A stretch of 64,000 bases of DNA from Spirochaetales bacterium Spiro_09 (GTDB lineage Bacteria > Spirochaetota > Spirochaetia > Treponematales > Treponemataceae), in NCBI GenBank assembly GCA_001604385.1, contig LVBK01000013.1, forward strand, positions 1 to 64,000, given 5' to 3'. The position numbers and the translations under genes were made by a program. This document shows, in pieces, positions 63,531 to 64,000 of the stretch. The notes below the pieces were generated by a model that saw only the letters and a program-made list of their open reading frames with translations, was not told the origin of the DNA and ran no database searches. Each line of letters opens with the position of its first letter. Position 1 is the stretch's first letter.

Positions 63531-63539
63531 TCTGTCACC

Positions 63540-64000
63540 TTATCGCAAGTAGTTCAAAAGCGTGCTGGAATACAGCTTTCCTGCCGTACTGAGCGTCGCC
63601 TGTTGTGTATATTCGTACATCTTAAGATCCGTGATTGCTTTGGTAAAGTCAAGATCACCTTCCCGGGAAGCTGCAGCCGTTACGTTCAGCGTTTGCGTAT
63701 CTAGCCGGGAAATGGTTGCCTGCGAGCGCTCATGGCGCGAGCCAATTTCCGCAAGCCGTGTCGAAAGATTTTCAACCGCACTGTCAAGCGCACCCAGGAC
63801 ACGGCTACCGATGCGTTCCTGATCCCCTTTCATCAGTGAATCGCGGAGCGCTATAACAGAATCAAACATCGATCCTCCCGAAACGCGGACTGAGGGCGAA
63901 AGGTTGTACGGAGGGCGTTGGCCCTGACGGATCATGCCCAAGGATGATAACACGGAACCACCCGGCGAATCGGATAGCCACAATTGACGCGCATCGGTTG
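63540..64000 (-). CDS. flgL: Flagellar hook-filament junction protein FlgL (C-terminal part)
   Basis: The gene runs off the window end, and the frame is open through 64000. The visible 153 codons give the C-terminal helix of a flagellin-like protein: 'DALRD'-type helix SVIALRDSLMKGDQERIG, then 'LDFTKAITDLKMYEYTQQATLSTAGKLYSSTLLNYLR', the usual FlgL ending. FlgL (HAP3) joins hook and filament. It is followed at once by fliW and csrA. Confidence 0.88.
   Translation of the reverse strand, partial: TDARQLWLSDSPGGSVLSSLGMIRQGQRPPYNLSPSVRVSGGSMFDSVIALRDSLMKGDQERIGSRVLGALDSAVENLSTRLAEIGSRHERSQATISRLDTQTLNVTAAASREGDLDFTKAITDLKMYEYTQQATLSTAGKLYSSTLLNYLR

Noticed and set aside
1-64000. CRISPR arrays, insertion sequences, prophage or integrase genes
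   Set aside because: No regularly spaced repeats, transposase, integrase or phage structural genes were found.

Overview
The window comes from a spirochaete, most likely a free-living or gut-associated member of the Treponema group. Evidence: two adjacent FlaB-type flagellins with FlaG and FliD; the gene order flaB-flaB-flaG-fliD-hypothetical-PilZ-hypothetical-tsaE-tsaB-HD-GYP, which as I recall resembles Treponema pallidum; a flgL-fliW-csrA block; and many lipoprotein signal peptides. A class III (anaerobic) ribonucleotide reductase points to anaerobic or facultative life. GH10 and GH11 xylanases and a GH94 phosphorylase point to plant polysaccharide as food. No insertion sequence, prophage, CRISPR array or rRNA was seen. 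The species cannot be named from sequence alone.

Layout. 0-7.8 kb (+): a membrane protein, dinB and a large putative outer-membrane barrel, coupled by overlapping stops and starts. 7.8-12.5 kb (-): an NHL/VWA protein, a TPR protein, surE and a divergent GHMP kinase. 12.5-21.2 kb (+): lnt; a biotin operon (birA, bioY, bioM, bioN) behind a BirA-operator-like inverted repeat; and the nrdR-nrdD-radical domain/redoxin-nrdG operon behind tandem NrdR boxes. 21.2-31.3 kb (-): a kinase, receiver and chemoreceptor group; a TRAP transporter with a UspA protein; two SPFH proteins; and NfeD. 31.5-44.7 kb: a GH94-gluconokinase fusion, a cytoplasmic chemoreceptor-like protein with a stand-alone MshEN domain, GH10, ribA, pirin, GH11, a sensor regulator with a LuxR-type HTH, and a carbohydrate-binding lipoprotein. 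44.7-53.5 kb: nrnA, an M24 peptidase, ornithine carbamoyltransferase, a TPR protein, a tRNA with anticodon CAT, a sigma-like protein behind a sigma-54 promoter, rdgB and a methyltransferase. 53.5-64 kb: flagellar filament genes, tsaE/tsaB, HD-GYP, csrA, fliW and the 3' part of flgL.

The two most unusual proteins are the following. (1) A GH94 phosphorylase of cellobionic-acid-phosphorylase type is fused to gluconokinase, so the gluconate released by phosphorolysis could be phosphorylated by the same polypeptide. (2) The anaerobic ribonucleotide reductase has a catalytic subunit that ends before the glycyl-radical site. The radical loop is carried by the next gene, fused to a CxxC redoxin domain.

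Regulation is unusually readable. Six genes have promoter-like elements 5-7 nt before a start codon that lacks a Shine-Dalgarno sequence, which suggests leaderless transcripts. The second flagellin leader has a CsrA-type hairpin plus a CsrA-like ribosome-binding site, and csrA-fliW lies in the same window. A sigma-28 promoter drives the first flagellin.
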